A stretch of DNA of 42,196 bases from JACJXF01 sp964349045 (GTDB lineage Bacteria; Bacteroidota; Bacteroidia; Bacteroidales; GCA-2748055), in the NCBI GenBank assembly GCA_964349045.1, contig CAYGFI010000022.1:1-42196 (forward strand). The letters run 5' to 3'. The notes under the pieces are model-generated. The model worked only from the letters and a program-made list of their open reading frames with translations, made no database searches and was not told the DNA's origin. This document shows positions 1 through 9,412 of this stretch, one piece after another (position 1 is the first letter of the stretch; each line of letters opens with the position of its first letter). A program made the translations under genes and the position numbers.

Positions 1-49
1 GTAAGATATTTATGATGGACAATTCCAGGTTTAATCAGATCCAACTAAA

Positions 50-1894
50 ATGGTAAAAATGAAACTTATTTTAATTCTTTATGCTTTCTTTCTTTTTTCA
101 TCCGGAAAGGCAACACTAAAAGCCCAATCTGCCGATTGGAGGAACCTGGCAAATGCAGTGGGTGAAATACCCACGGTAGGTGGATATTGCGACCAGCCTT
201 ATATAATTAAAACAAAGGATGGCAAATGGCTCTGCTTTACTACAACAGGCGGGGGAATTGAAGGCGATGCAGGTCAACATATTGTATCGTCATTCAGCAG
301 AGATTATGGAAAAACCTGGTCACCCATGGAATCGATTGAACCTGCTGACGGACCTGAGGCTTCCTGGGTTATGCCGTTAATACTTCCATCGGGGCGTATA
401 TATATTTTTTATACTTATAATGAAGATAATATCCGAGAGGTACCCAATTGTAATTCTGAAGTATTCAGGAAAAGAGTGGATACGCTGGGGAAATATAAGT
501 TCAGATTTTCAGATGATAATGGACTCACCTGGTCTGATAGATTTGATATCCCTATAAGAAAAACACGTATTGACAGGGAGAATAATTTCAGAGGTGAGGT
601 AATCTTGTTCTGGGCAGTAGGGAAACCAGTTATTCAGAAAAATTCAGTCTATTTTGGGTTCTGTAAAATAGGTACCTGGGGTAATCCTGGTGGTATGGTT
701 ACTTCCCAGGGATTTTTTATTAAAAGTGACAATATTCTGACCGAGAGTGATCCAAATAAAATTCATTGGGAAACTTTGCCTGAAGGCGATGAAGGTTTAC
801 GTGCGCCAAAAGGTCCTGTATCCGATGAAACTAACCTGGTCCCGATGAGTGATGGATCGTTGTATTGCACTTACAGAACCATTGATGGCTATTTGTGTCA
901 TGCATACAGTAATAACGAAGGACTAAAATGGACTCCGACCGCATATGGAACCTATTCGCCGGGGGGTGAACGGATAAAGCATAACCGCGCCGATTGCCCT
1001 GTCTGGAAGCTAAGTAACGGTAAATATTTGTTGTGGTTCAATAATCATAGCGGTGAATCATCACATAGTACAGCGAGAAGTTATTACCCGGGAAGGAATC
1101 CGGTATGGATATCAGGTGGAATTGAAAAGAATGGATCCATTTATTGGTCAGAACCTGAAATATTCCTGTTTGATGAAAATCTGATTAATAATAAAGGAAT
1201 GGCTTCAGGCATAAGTTATCCTGATTTTGTGGAAGAAAAAGGGGATCTTTATGTAACGGAGACCCAAAAGACCAGGGCAAGAATACATAAGATAGATCGC
1301 AAATTTCTAACTTCTTTATGGGATCAGTTCGACATAAAGGAAGAAGCAAAAAATGGCCTGGTATTAAAACTAAATGAAAAGGAACTAAGCCAGGGAAGTG
1401 TAACGATCATGCCCGAACTACCGGCTTTAACAAATGGGGGGATTACAATTGATTTCTGGATAAAATTAAATCATTTAAGCGCAGGACAGGTTATCTTAGA
1501 TGCCCGTGATGAGAAGGGGAAAGGGATTGCCCTGGAAACAACGGGGCGTTCAACGATAAAACTGATTATGAATGACGGGGAACATGAAATGATATGGGAT
1601 TCTGATCCCGGAACACATCCGGGGACACTGGTTGCAGGAGAATGGCAGCATGTTGCTGTTATTGTTGATGGAGGGCCGAAGATTATCAGCTTTGTTGTAA
1701 ACGGGAATTTTTGTGATGGCGGAGCTGTACGGGATTATGGATTTGAGCGGTTTGACCGGGATTTTAAAGATATAAATGGCGCTAAACAAGCACGTTTAGC
1801 AACTAACCTTTCCGGAGATTTAAAACAATTAAGAATTTACAACCGGTACTTATTAACTTCTGAGGTCGTTGGAAATTATAGAATTGGATATTAA
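50..1894 (+). CDS. Exported sialidase-like (BNR/Asp-box) propeller protein with C-terminal LamG-like domain
   Basis: A 614-aa protein with a Sec signal peptide (residues 1 to about 25, ending around LKAQ). Three Asp-box motifs of the S-x-D-x-G-x-x-W type are visible: SRDYGKTW near residue 83, SDDNGLTW near 154 and SNNEGLKW near 287. They indicate a six-bladed beta-propeller. Residues from about 435 to the end (ITIDFWIKL, GEWQHVAVIVDG, LKQLRIYNR) look like a LamG/concanavalin-type jelly roll, which probably binds carbohydrate. The FRIP-type arginine motif of true GH33 sialidases is not seen near the N-terminus; the equivalent region reads GGYCDQPYI. The substrate may therefore not be sialic acid. 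The start could equally be the ATG at 59, which gives a more usual signal peptide beginning MKLILIL. The gene precedes two sulfatases and probably acts on the same glycan outside the cytoplasm. The fold is fairly sure; the activity is open. Confidence 0.8.
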   Translation: MVKMKLILILYAFFLFSSGKATLKAQSADWRNLANAVGEIPTVGGYCDQPYIIKTKDGKWLCFTTTGGGIEGDAGQHIVSSFSRDYGKTWSPMESIEPADGPEASWVMPLILPSGRIYIFYTYNEDNIREVPNCNSEVFRKRVDTLGKYKFRFSDDNGLTWSDRFDIPIRKTRIDRENNFRGEVILFWAVGKPVIQKNSVYFGFCKIGTWGNPGGMVTSQGFFIKSDNILTESDPNKIHWETLPEGDEGLRAPKGPVSDETNLVPMSDGSLYCTYRTIDGYLCHAYSNNEGLKWTPTAYGTYSPGGERIKHNRADCPVWKLSNGKYLLWFNNHSGESSHSTARSYYPGRNPVWISGGIEKNGSIYWSEPEIFLFDENLINNKGMASGISYPDFVEEKGDLYVTETQKTRARIHKIDRKFLTSLWDQFDIKEEAKNGLVLKLNEKELSQGSVTIMPELPALTNGGITIDFWIKLNHLSAGQVILDARDEKGKGIALETTGRSTIKLIMNDGEHEMIWDSDPGTHPGTLVAGEWQHVAVIVDGGPKIISFVVNGNFCDGGAVRDYGFERFDRDFKDINGAKQARLATNLSGDLKQLRIYNRYLLTSEVVGNYRIGY

Positions 1895-2033
1895 CGGCAG
1901 GAAATTAAAATTTTTGTGAATTCGTGTCCAAATAAATAACCCGATGCAAGAATAAATTAGTTCAATCCTGGCAAAAAAGTGTACAAAGTAGATATGGTGA
2001 AAAATCCGGTAAAGAATTAAAATAAATACTTAT

Positions 2034-3650
2034 ATGAGACCATCAGCTTTATCCCTGATCATTCCTGCGATTGCAGTATTATCAGGCAGTTGTGTTAAAA
2101 ATTCTGATCCTGAAAAGCCAAATGTAATCTTCATACTGGCAGATGACCTGGGTTTTGGAGATCTGGCCTGTTATGACAATCCATACATTGAAACCCCGGT
2201 TATCGACAAGCTTGCCAGCCAGGGCATCAGACTGACAAATTGCTATGCGGGATCAGCAATATGCGCACCATCAAGAGCTGCAACCCTTACCGGGAGGTAC
2301 AATCACAGGACAGGAGCCATTGATGTTTCCTCCAACAGGGGCATTGACCGTATTAATCTTTCTGAGAAAACAATGGGTGATTATTTCCGTAATGCCGGAT
2401 ATGTTACCGGTCTTATTGGAAAGTGGCATTGTGGGATTTATAATGATGAATATTTGCCTTTTAACAGGGGATTTGACTTTTTTTATGGGTTTCCAAATGG
2501 AGTACAGGATTATTATAACTGGAACCTCATGCGTAACGGCATCTACGAAAAGCATGATGGCCGCTACCTGACAGATGTAATTAACCGGGAAGCTATCAGC
2601 TTTATTGAAAAGAACAAAAACCGTCCATTCTTTTTATTTATGGCGCATCATGCACCTCATTCTCCTTTGCTGGCTCCTGATTCATTGATACAAAAATATA
2701 AATCCAAAAATGACGGAACCTATTCTGACGATGTTGCCAGGATTTATGCTATGATAGAGGCAATGGATACCGGTCTGGGATGGGTTATTGACAAACTGGA
2801 AGAAGTGAACCTGACACGCAAAACCATTATCGTATTAACCAGTGATAATGGAGCCTGGATTATGGGTAGTTACGACAGGTTTAAAGCAGGTTTATCAGGT
2901 TGTAAGAGTAACGTGTTGGAAGAGGGAATAAAAGTTCCGGGTATTGTAGTGTGGCCAGGGAAAATTAAAGCCGGAATCACCATAGATACACCTTTATCCG
3001 GGATCGATTGGCTACCCACTCTTTTTAGTCTCACAGGAGGCAAAGCACCTGAAAATGCCAAACCATTTGATGGCGAAAACCTCATGCCGGTTTTCCTGCA
3101 GGAGAAAATTGTCACCCCAACTGAAAGAATACTCTATTTCCAGTTAAACCGCTATACATCAGTTCAGCATAGTGATGCAACCATCAAGTGGGGCAAATGG
3201 AAACTCTATTGGCCAGGAGTACCCGAAACAATGAAAAAAGATAACAACCGCGATAATCCTTCCGTAGTAAAAGGTACGACTGAGAAGCATTGGGAAATGC
3301 CAATTGATTATGAATTAAACGGATACGAGTATATTGTTACTTTGCCGCCAAAGCTTTTTAATCTGGAAGAAGATCCATATGAAAAAAAGGATTTATCGGC
3401 CAGTTATCCTGACATAGTTGATTCTCTAAGTATCCTGTACGATCGATGGTTTGGTTCAGTTCATGCAGATTGGAAAGTTTCTTTTAATGAAATAATTGAG
3501 CATGATAAAGCATACTGGAAAGACCGCACCATTCCGGATGCCCGCATATTATTTAAGAATTTCTGGTTTTGGAATAGAGTTAAAGCTGATTCATTAACTG
3601 CTGATCCACTGGAAGTTTTCCGGGGGTATTGGGATTATAGCTGGAAATGA
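2034..3650 (+). CDS. S1-family sulfatase, lipoprotein (tandem copy 1)
   Basis: A 538-aa arylsulfatase-superfamily enzyme that would remove sulfate esters from a glycan. The signal peptide ends in a lipobox (LSGSC, Cys20), so it is predicted to be a lipoprotein. The metal-binding start NVIFILADDLGFGD (Asp37, Asp38) is followed by the maturation motif CAPSR at residues 77-81, then LTGRYNHRTG. Cys77 would be converted to formylglycine. A second metal-ligand motif, TSDNG, lies mid-protein. The length is usual for the family. The next gene encodes a full-length close paralogue of exactly the same length, only 33 bases downstream, with an identically placed lipobox and active-site Cys. No maturation enzyme is present in this window. 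Sulfatase identity is firm; the S1 subfamily and the position of the sulfate cannot be told from sequence alone. Confidence 0.95.
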   Translation: MRPSALSLIIPAIAVLSGSCVKNSDPEKPNVIFILADDLGFGDLACYDNPYIETPVIDKLASQGIRLTNCYAGSAICAPSRAATLTGRYNHRTGAIDVSSNRGIDRINLSEKTMGDYFRNAGYVTGLIGKWHCGIYNDEYLPFNRGFDFFYGFPNGVQDYYNWNLMRNGIYEKHDGRYLTDVINREAISFIEKNKNRPFFLFMAHHAPHSPLLAPDSLIQKYKSKNDGTYSDDVARIYAMIEAMDTGLGWVIDKLEEVNLTRKTIIVLTSDNGAWIMGSYDRFKAGLSGCKSNVLEEGIKVPGIVVWPGKIKAGITIDTPLSGIDWLPTLFSLTGGKAPENAKPFDGENLMPVFLQEKIVTPTERILYFQLNRYTSVQHSDATIKWGKWKLYWPGVPETMKKDNNRDNPSVVKGTTEKHWEMPIDYELNGYEYIVTLPPKLFNLEEDPYEKKDLSASYPDIVDSLSILYDRWFGSVHADWKVSFNEIIEHDKAYWKDRTIPDARILFKNFWFWNRVKADSLTADPLEVFRGYWDYSWK

Positions 3651-3683
3651 TAAATCTGACAAGAAACCGGAAAAATTGTTAAA

Positions 3684-5300
3684 ATGAGATCAATTACATT
3701 AACCCTGGTAATTCCTGCAATGGCATTTTTGTCAGGGAGTTGTGATAGTAAACCTGATTTTGAAAAACCAAATGTAATTTTTATTCTTGCTGATGACCTG
3801 GGATTTGGAGATCTTGCGTGTTATAATAATCCTTATATTGAAACTCCGGTTATAGACCGTCTTGCAAGCCAGGGTATCAGGCTTACAAATTGCTATGCTG
3901 CATCACCATTGTGTGCACCATCAAGAGGGGCAATACTTACCGGGAGGTACAATCATAGAACAGGAGATGTTGATGTTTCATCCAACAGGGGAATTGACAG
4001 GATTGCTCTTTCAGAAAAGACTATGGGGGATTATTTCGGAAATGCAGGTTACGTAACGGGCCTGATAGGGAAATGGCATACGGGTTGTTATAATAATGAA
4101 TATCTGCCATTTAACCGGGGTTTTGATCTTTTCTATGGTTTTCCAAATGGCTGGGTTGATTATTATAACTGGAACCTCATGCGCAATGGGGTAAATGAAA
4201 AGCACAATGGCCGCTACCTTACAGATGTGATTAACAAGGAAGCTACCAGTTTTCTTGAAATTAATAAAAACAAGCCCTTTTTTCTGTTTATTTCCCATCT
4301 TGCTCCGCATTTGCCCTATATTGCTCCTGATTCATTGGTGGAGAAATACAAAACTAAAAATGATGGGTCCTATAGTGAGGATGTTGCAACCTTATATGCA
4401 ATGATAGAAGCGATGGACACCGGTCTGGGTTGGGTTCTTAATAAGTTGGAAGAACTTGACATAACTCGCAGGACCATTATAATTTTTACCAGTGATAACG
4501 GAGGTTATGTCCTTGGAAGTTCTAACCGTTATAAGGCTGGTTTATCAGGCAACAAAGGTGATGTTCTGGAAGAAGGCATTAAAGTACCCGGAATTGTTGT
4601 GTGGCCTGGGAAAATTAAACCTGGCATTACACTTGACACCCCGGTTTCCGGAATTGATTGGCTGCCAACCCTGTTCAGTCTGACCGGTGGAATAGCTCCG
4701 GAAAATTCCCGCCCTCTTGATGGAGAAAACCTGATGTCGGTCTTTCTTCAGGAAAAAATTATAAATTCTTCCGAAAGGATGCTATATTTTCAAAAAACCA
4801 GGTATACCCCAGTTGCTCATAGTGATGCAACAATTAAATGGGGAAAATGGAAACTATATTGGCCGGGAGTTCCTGAGTCAATGCTAAAAGATAATATTAG
4901 AGATGGCCTCCCACTTGAAAAAGGCAAAATCCAGGAGCACTGGGAAATGCCTATAGATTACGAAATTCCGGGGTATAAGAATCTTGTTACACTTTCACCT
5001 TTACTTTTTAATTTAGAGGTTGATCCTTCCGAAAAAAAGGATGTGTCAGGCATATATCCAGAAATTGCTGATTCACTTGGTAAATTGTATGATAAATGGT
5101 TTGGTTCGGTTTACGATGACTGGAAAAGATCTTATAATGAAATTATTGAGTATGACAAAGTATACTGGAAGAATCGTAACATCCCTGATCCAAACGTTTT
5201 ATTTAAGGATTTCTGGGAATGGGAAAAGGTAAATGTTGATTCAACCGGATATGATCCTCTTAAAGTATTCAGGGGATATTGGGATTATAATTGGAATTAA
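3684..5300 (+). CDS. S1-family sulfatase, lipoprotein (tandem copy 2)
   Basis: A 538-aa sulfatase, paralogous to the preceding gene from end to end. Both start MR.. with a lipobox LSGSC at Cys20, both have the formylglycine motif CAPSR with Cys77, and both finish with VFRGYWDY. The differences are scattered: the residue before the motif is Leu instead of Ile, and SDNGGYVLG replaces SDNGAWIMG. That suggests a tandem duplication followed by some divergence, perhaps to different sulfate positions or sugar contexts. All expected catalytic landmarks are kept (ADD near residue 37, CAPSR, LTGRYNHRTG, TSDNGG), so both copies should be active once the Cys is matured. The 33-base spacing upstream and 19-base spacing to the next start suggest one transcript. 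It is predicted to sit on the periplasmic or outer face as a lipoprotein. Confidence 0.95.
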   Translation: MRSITLTLVIPAMAFLSGSCDSKPDFEKPNVIFILADDLGFGDLACYNNPYIETPVIDRLASQGIRLTNCYAASPLCAPSRGAILTGRYNHRTGDVDVSSNRGIDRIALSEKTMGDYFGNAGYVTGLIGKWHTGCYNNEYLPFNRGFDLFYGFPNGWVDYYNWNLMRNGVNEKHNGRYLTDVINKEATSFLEINKNKPFFLFISHLAPHLPYIAPDSLVEKYKTKNDGSYSEDVATLYAMIEAMDTGLGWVLNKLEELDITRRTIIIFTSDNGGYVLGSSNRYKAGLSGNKGDVLEEGIKVPGIVVWPGKIKPGITLDTPVSGIDWLPTLFSLTGGIAPENSRPLDGENLMSVFLQEKIINSSERMLYFQKTRYTPVAHSDATIKWGKWKLYWPGVPESMLKDNIRDGLPLEKGKIQEHWEMPIDYEIPGYKNLVTLSPLLFNLEVDPSEKKDVSGIYPEIADSLGKLYDKWFGSVYDDWKRSYNEIIEYDKVYWKNRNIPDPNVLFKDFWEWEKVNVDSTGYDPLKVFRGYWDYNWN

Positions 5301-5319
5301 TTTTTATGGATATTTGATA

Positions 5320-8300
5320 ATGATGAAGAAGCCCCTGTTTTATTTATTTTTTTTGCTTGTCGGATTGCGGGTTGAAGCTCAAAATGAAAGATCCTTATTC
5401 TTTTCAGAATATATTGCAAATGGGTATACCAATGTTCTTGAGATCTTTAATCCCACACCGGATACCGTCCAGTTAAATCAATTTTCCATTGTCCGAAACG
5501 GAACATTCAGGTTTGACTTTCCGGGAGGATTATTATTACCTTTCGATACATGGGTTGGGTGCCGGAACGATGTTGGTTTCCCGCCGGCAGCAGAGGTCCT
5601 GGCCGTTGCAGATACATCATGGCCTGCTTCCGGAAGTATCTGGTACCTGAGTAGCAATGCAAAAATTGAACTTCTGAAAAATGATCAGGTAATTGATGTA
5701 ATTAATGGCGATCCAAGGAATAGTGTTGTTGCCGGAGTTGACGGGGCTCTGGATAAACATACACTTATCAGAAAGAGTAATGTAATTCAAGGCGAAACTT
5801 CATGGGACATCTCTCGGGGCACTGATACTGATAACTCTCAATGGCATGTTTATAATGTAGTTTATACCGAGATCGGAAAACACTACATCGATGCACCAAA
5901 TCCTTGGCTTGACTCCACCGTAACCATATCATCTGATATTTATTCAATAATAGAGGATACAATTTACCTTGACCATGAAACCAGCGCTGATAGCATTAAA
6001 ATAAATATAAAAGGCCCAGAAAAAGGAGCAATTGTTTTAATTGATATTATTGGCAACCCAGTTAATGAGAAAGAAATATTTTCTGAATATTTTTTAAAAG
6101 TTTTTGCTGAAGCTGGAAATAGTAAGACTTATATAATAAAAGTTAAAGATAACCCTGAGACTTTGATTCACCTTGAATCTTTGGTTTATTCCATTTGGGA
6201 GGACAGCATTACCAATATTTCCTCCGGAACGGATTCTAATTCATTGCTTGATAATGTTTTATTATTTCCTTCAGGAGTAACTGTAGTAATAACGGATCAG
6301 GAGGGAAATATAAAATCTGGCAGTATTCAGACTGGTGATCACATAAAAGCAATAGCAAGGGATGGAATAACCGTGAAAATTTTCCGGATTCAGTGTAATG
6401 CTCCGGTTTCTCCAAGCCAATTCCAGGTTCATAAGGTCGCAAAAGTAAGGATACTTCCTACAGGAGCACCGGCATACAGCGATGTTAACCTTACTTCACG
6501 CTGGCCAAGAACTTTAACTATAATGACTGGCCCGGAGGCACTACCCGCTGCAAAATTCTTCCATGGTACAAATTTCAGATGGGTTTATATTACCCAATCT
6601 GCTTCATATAACTATCCACGTATTGATGATTGGATAAGGAATGATATCATGGGAAACGGATTTAGAATTTCCCCCTCCCTGAATCCAAATGTACCTGATC
6701 TCCCAAGGGGAGGGGGTAAAGCATACGACTCTAGGGCAGAAACTTCAGACGGAACCCTCACTATTCCGTTTTGTCCAAATAAACCAATGGGACGACAGGC
6801 ATTTATAAATCATTTAATTACTGTTGTGGAGATGAATATTGATTTTTCTATACAAGTGGATGATCCGCATTCCTATACCGATATTGATACTGTTTGTTTT
6901 TGTAAGTATTGCAAGGAAAAAGCAAAAGAATGGGGAATGGTTGCCGGTACAGAAACATTCCGGGGAAAATCTGTTTCTGAATTCTGGAAATGGGTTCAGA
7001 AGGAGGCACCTAAATATACTGGAAAAGACATTGGCTTTTCTTGCAATAATTCTTCGAACCATCTATTTGATTCTGTAACAAGCCAATTTAATTTTATGAT
7101 TGGCGAGTGCGATCCCAGGTGGGGGTATGGACCTGATAAATACTTTACCGATGAAAGGATATCTGCCGAAGGAGTAAATAAAATGCAGGTATATAACCTT
7201 TCGGTTAAAGGCCTGGTTATTGAAGATCCTACACTTTTATGGAGAAACCGAAGTATGATTGGACTTTCGTATGGTATAGGCGGGAATTGCATTGTTCCCT
7301 GGGATTCCTGGATGCACCCACCAATTGAAGAAAGAAGATATTTCGGTAAACCTGAAGAATATGCTGATCTTTTTGGTTTTATTCGTGCTAACTCAGGACT
7401 GTTGGACGGATATGAGACAGCATTTGATTACATGCCGGGTTATTCTGATCCAAGATACAGTGGAGGGAAACCAGTTTATATTTCTGAAAATGACCGTGCT
7501 TTTGCCTTTGTGAGGGCAGTACCTCATGATAGTTCAGCTCCCGTTGTAATTCATTTGGTTGACTGGAAGGAAAGCCCGGAAAATCAGTCACTAACTGTGA
7601 ATATTGCACCCGAATATTTTTTTTCGGGGAAGGATTTTGGAATATTTCTGGTTGAACCCGTCCAATACAATAAATCCGTCCACAAAATTGTGATGGATAA
7701 AGCTGACGACTTTTTAAAGCCTGGAACATTCAGAGGGTCTGAACATGAGGCGATTTATGAGCCTTTAAGACGAATTCAAAAACTTGTACCTCAGCGAAGC
7801 GGTTCACTGATTAAGGTCAGTATGGATTCAATTCCAACTTATGCAATGCTGGTTCTGGTGCCGGTAACCCAGGATATTAACGTTTCCTCTGATTATTATA
7901 ATGTTAACCAGGAAGCAAGTATAATTAAAGGATTTTCACCGGGTGATTATACTTGTGAATTTCTCAGCAAACTTAAACGATCTGCGCTTACAAGCTGGAT
8001 GGTTCTAAGTGAGGATGGAACCCCGGTTTTGAAAAACATTACCGAAAATGACAGACTTTTACTCTTAAGTCCGGTAGGAAGAAAAATGGGAGAATATACC
8101 CTGGCAGAAGGTGATGTACCAGAATTGGAAGTTTACTTTGGAGTACAAACTGTAGGTATTGGGAGTAGCCTAACCGTTGATCCTGTTGCAATGGATTCAT
8201 CGGGTATATCCAATGTCTTTACCATTATGAACAGTTCATCAGAAAAATTTTACCTGGATACAATAATTTCTTCAGACAATGCATTTTCCTTGCATTACGA

Positions 8301-9378
8301 TTTCAATCAAATCCTTCCAGGCGACAGTGCTCAATTTACCGTATTAATTCATCCCGTGTCCAAAGCTACCTATCATACACGGATATGGATAAGGAATGAA
8401 GACCATGCAGTTCTGCCATTTAGCTTTAATATAGAGGGAGAAGGACTCGCAGCTGGAATGAAGGTTTACCAGGGGACGAACCTTCTTAATGCCGGAACCG
8501 GGGTTTTCAGCCTGGGCAGCTTAAAGATTGACAGGGATACTGTTGTTGTCCTTTCTGTGATTAATGATGGGAACGTACCGCTCAATATCAGCGGGGTACT
8601 TGTTGACAAACCGGAGGCATTGACAGTGGTTGACTTTGACAACCAGGTACAACCGTATGATTCGGGGCACATTTTCTTGAAATATAATCCAATTGCTGCA
8701 AGCTGGGAAACGATGAAAATTACCATCCAGAATAATTCGGGCAGGTTTCACGAATATAATTTATATGCAGAAGGATTCGGGCTTGACCTGGTCCCGCAGA
8801 TAAAGGTGGAGCATAAGGATCTTCCGTTTGAAAATTACACGGGTGTTGTAGATTTTGGCTCGGTTAATCTAAATGAAACGCTCATAAGCAAAGTAGTTAT
8901 TCGTAATTCAGGACCTGATAATTTATACATCTACTCTGTGATTCCAGATATGGCAGAATTCAAGGTTGTTTCGCAACCTGCTATGGTGGGACCTGGAAAT
9001 ACAGACACCCTGGTCATTGGATTTACACCGGTATTAAAATTAACCTATAACGCTCTGATAACCACTACTTCGAATGATAAAACAAATACTTATTTCAAAT
9101 TCACGGTGAAGGGAAAAGGTATAGATGCTGCTACTGGTTTAGCTGAAAGAGAAAAGTCCAATGTACAGGTATATCCCAACCCGGCCATATCTTTTCTTAA
9201 TATAAGAGTTCCCGGTAATTTCTCCTTAAGACTACTAAGCATGAAAGGAGAAATTATTATACTAAAAAATGACTGCTTTGGGGAATGTGAATTGGATATA
9301 AATGCTTTGAAAGGGATGTACATTATTGAAATTTGCAATAGTAACCAGGTTTATATTGAGAAACTGATTGTTAATTAA
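5320..9378 (+). CDS. Large T9SS-secreted multidomain protein: LTD-like, repeats, glycosidase-like TIM barrel, ASH-type domains
   Basis: A 1352-aa exported protein. An upstream in-frame ATG at 5233 lies inside the sulfatase gene and gives no signal peptide. The ATG at 5320, or the adjacent one at 5323 (MKKPLFYLFFLL, cleaved near VEAQ), is the better start. Visible order: a lamin-tail-like domain at about 20-170 (FFSEYIANG, VLEIFNPT); beta repeats at about 200-380; a glycosidase-like (beta/alpha) barrel at about 370-850; choice-of-anchor/ASH-type beta domains at about 930-1265; and a C-terminal sorting domain from about 1277 (VQVYPNP ... GMYIIEI) for type IX secretion. The barrel carries IQVDDPHSY, then a CxCxxC motif (Cys526, Cys528, Cys531), a motif also seen in the genes at 30005 and 37443. 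It probably acts on the outside of the cell on the sulfated glycan. The enzyme family is not assigned and no activity should be assumed. Confidence 0.85.
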   Translation: MMKKPLFYLFFLLVGLRVEAQNERSLFFSEYIANGYTNVLEIFNPTPDTVQLNQFSIVRNGTFRFDFPGGLLLPFDTWVGCRNDVGFPPAAEVLAVADTSWPASGSIWYLSSNAKIELLKNDQVIDVINGDPRNSVVAGVDGALDKHTLIRKSNVIQGETSWDISRGTDTDNSQWHVYNVVYTEIGKHYIDAPNPWLDSTVTISSDIYSIIEDTIYLDHETSADSIKINIKGPEKGAIVLIDIIGNPVNEKEIFSEYFLKVFAEAGNSKTYIIKVKDNPETLIHLESLVYSIWEDSITNISSGTDSNSLLDNVLLFPSGVTVVITDQEGNIKSGSIQTGDHIKAIARDGITVKIFRIQCNAPVSPSQFQVHKVAKVRILPTGAPAYSDVNLTSRWPRTLTIMTGPEALPAAKFFHGTNFRWVYITQSASYNYPRIDDWIRNDIMGNGFRISPSLNPNVPDLPRGGGKAYDSRAETSDGTLTIPFCPNKPMGRQAFINHLITVVEMNIDFSIQVDDPHSYTDIDTVCFCKYCKEKAKEWGMVAGTETFRGKSVSEFWKWVQKEAPKYTGKDIGFSCNNSSNHLFDSVTSQFNFMIGECDPRWGYGPDKYFTDERISAEGVNKMQVYNLSVKGLVIEDPTLLWRNRSMIGLSYGIGGNCIVPWDSWMHPPIEERRYFGKPEEYADLFGFIRANSGLLDGYETAFDYMPGYSDPRYSGGKPVYISENDRAFAFVRAVPHDSSAPVVIHLVDWKESPENQSLTVNIAPEYFFSGKDFGIFLVEPVQYNKSVHKIVMDKADDFLKPGTFRGSEHEAIYEPLRRIQKLVPQRSGSLIKVSMDSIPTYAMLVLVPVTQDINVSSDYYNVNQEASIIKGFSPGDYTCEFLSKLKRSALTSWMVLSEDGTPVLKNITENDRLLLLSPVGRKMGEYTLAEGDVPELEVYFGVQTVGIGSSLTVDPVAMDSSGISNVFTIMNSSSEKFYLDTIISSDNAFSLHYDFNQILPGDSAQFTVLIHPVSKATYHTRIWIRNEDHAVLPFSFNIEGEGLAAGMKVYQGTNLLNAGTGVFSLGSLKIDRDTVVVLSVINDGNVPLNISGVLVDKPEALTVVDFDNQVQPYDSGHIFLKYNPIAASWETMKITIQNNSGRFHEYNLYAEGFGLDLVPQIKVEHKDLPFENYTGVVDFGSVNLNETLISKVVIRNSGPDNLYIYSVIPDMAEFKVVSQPAMVGPGNTDTLVIGFTPVLKLTYNALITTTSNDKTNTYFKFTVKGKGIDAATGLAEREKSNVQVYPNPAISFLNIRVPGNFSLRLLSMKGEIIILKNDCFGECELDINALKGMYIIEICNSNQVYIEKLIVN
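6671..6716. repeat. G/C-rich 9-bp inverted repeat inside a coding region
   Basis: The arms CCCCCTCCC (6671-6679) and GGGAGGGGG (6708-6716) are perfect complements separated by 28 bases. A smaller nested hairpin (CTCCC, AAG, GGGAG) occurs in the right half. The element lies in frame within the TIM-barrel section of the large T9SS protein and encodes part of SPSLNPNVPDLPRGGGK. It is unusually GC-rich and strand-biased for this AT-rich region and resembles the small palindromic elements common in Bacteroidota genomes. It may also be a chance result of Pro/Gly codons. Confidence 0.4.
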
Positions 9379-9399
9379 TCAATCAGGAGTGTAAATTTG
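9367..9399 (+). promoter_or_regulatory. Weak candidate Bacteroidota-type promoter
   Basis: The 8-mer TAAATTTG at 9392-9399 matches the Bacteroidota -7 consensus TAnnTTTG exactly. ATTG at 9367-9370 is one mismatch from the -33 TTTG, with a 21-base spacer. It sits at the end of the large T9SS gene, just before the serine hydrolase start at 9413, which would leave a very short leader. AT-rich sequence gives such matches by chance, so this is a candidate only. Confidence 0.22.
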
Positions 9400-9412
9400 A
9401 ATTTTAATCAAA

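Noticed and set aside
5233..5319. Upstream in-frame start for the first giant T9SS gene
   Set aside because: It lies inside the sulfatase gene and places about 29 residues before a good signal peptide; the ATG at 5320/5323 fits better.
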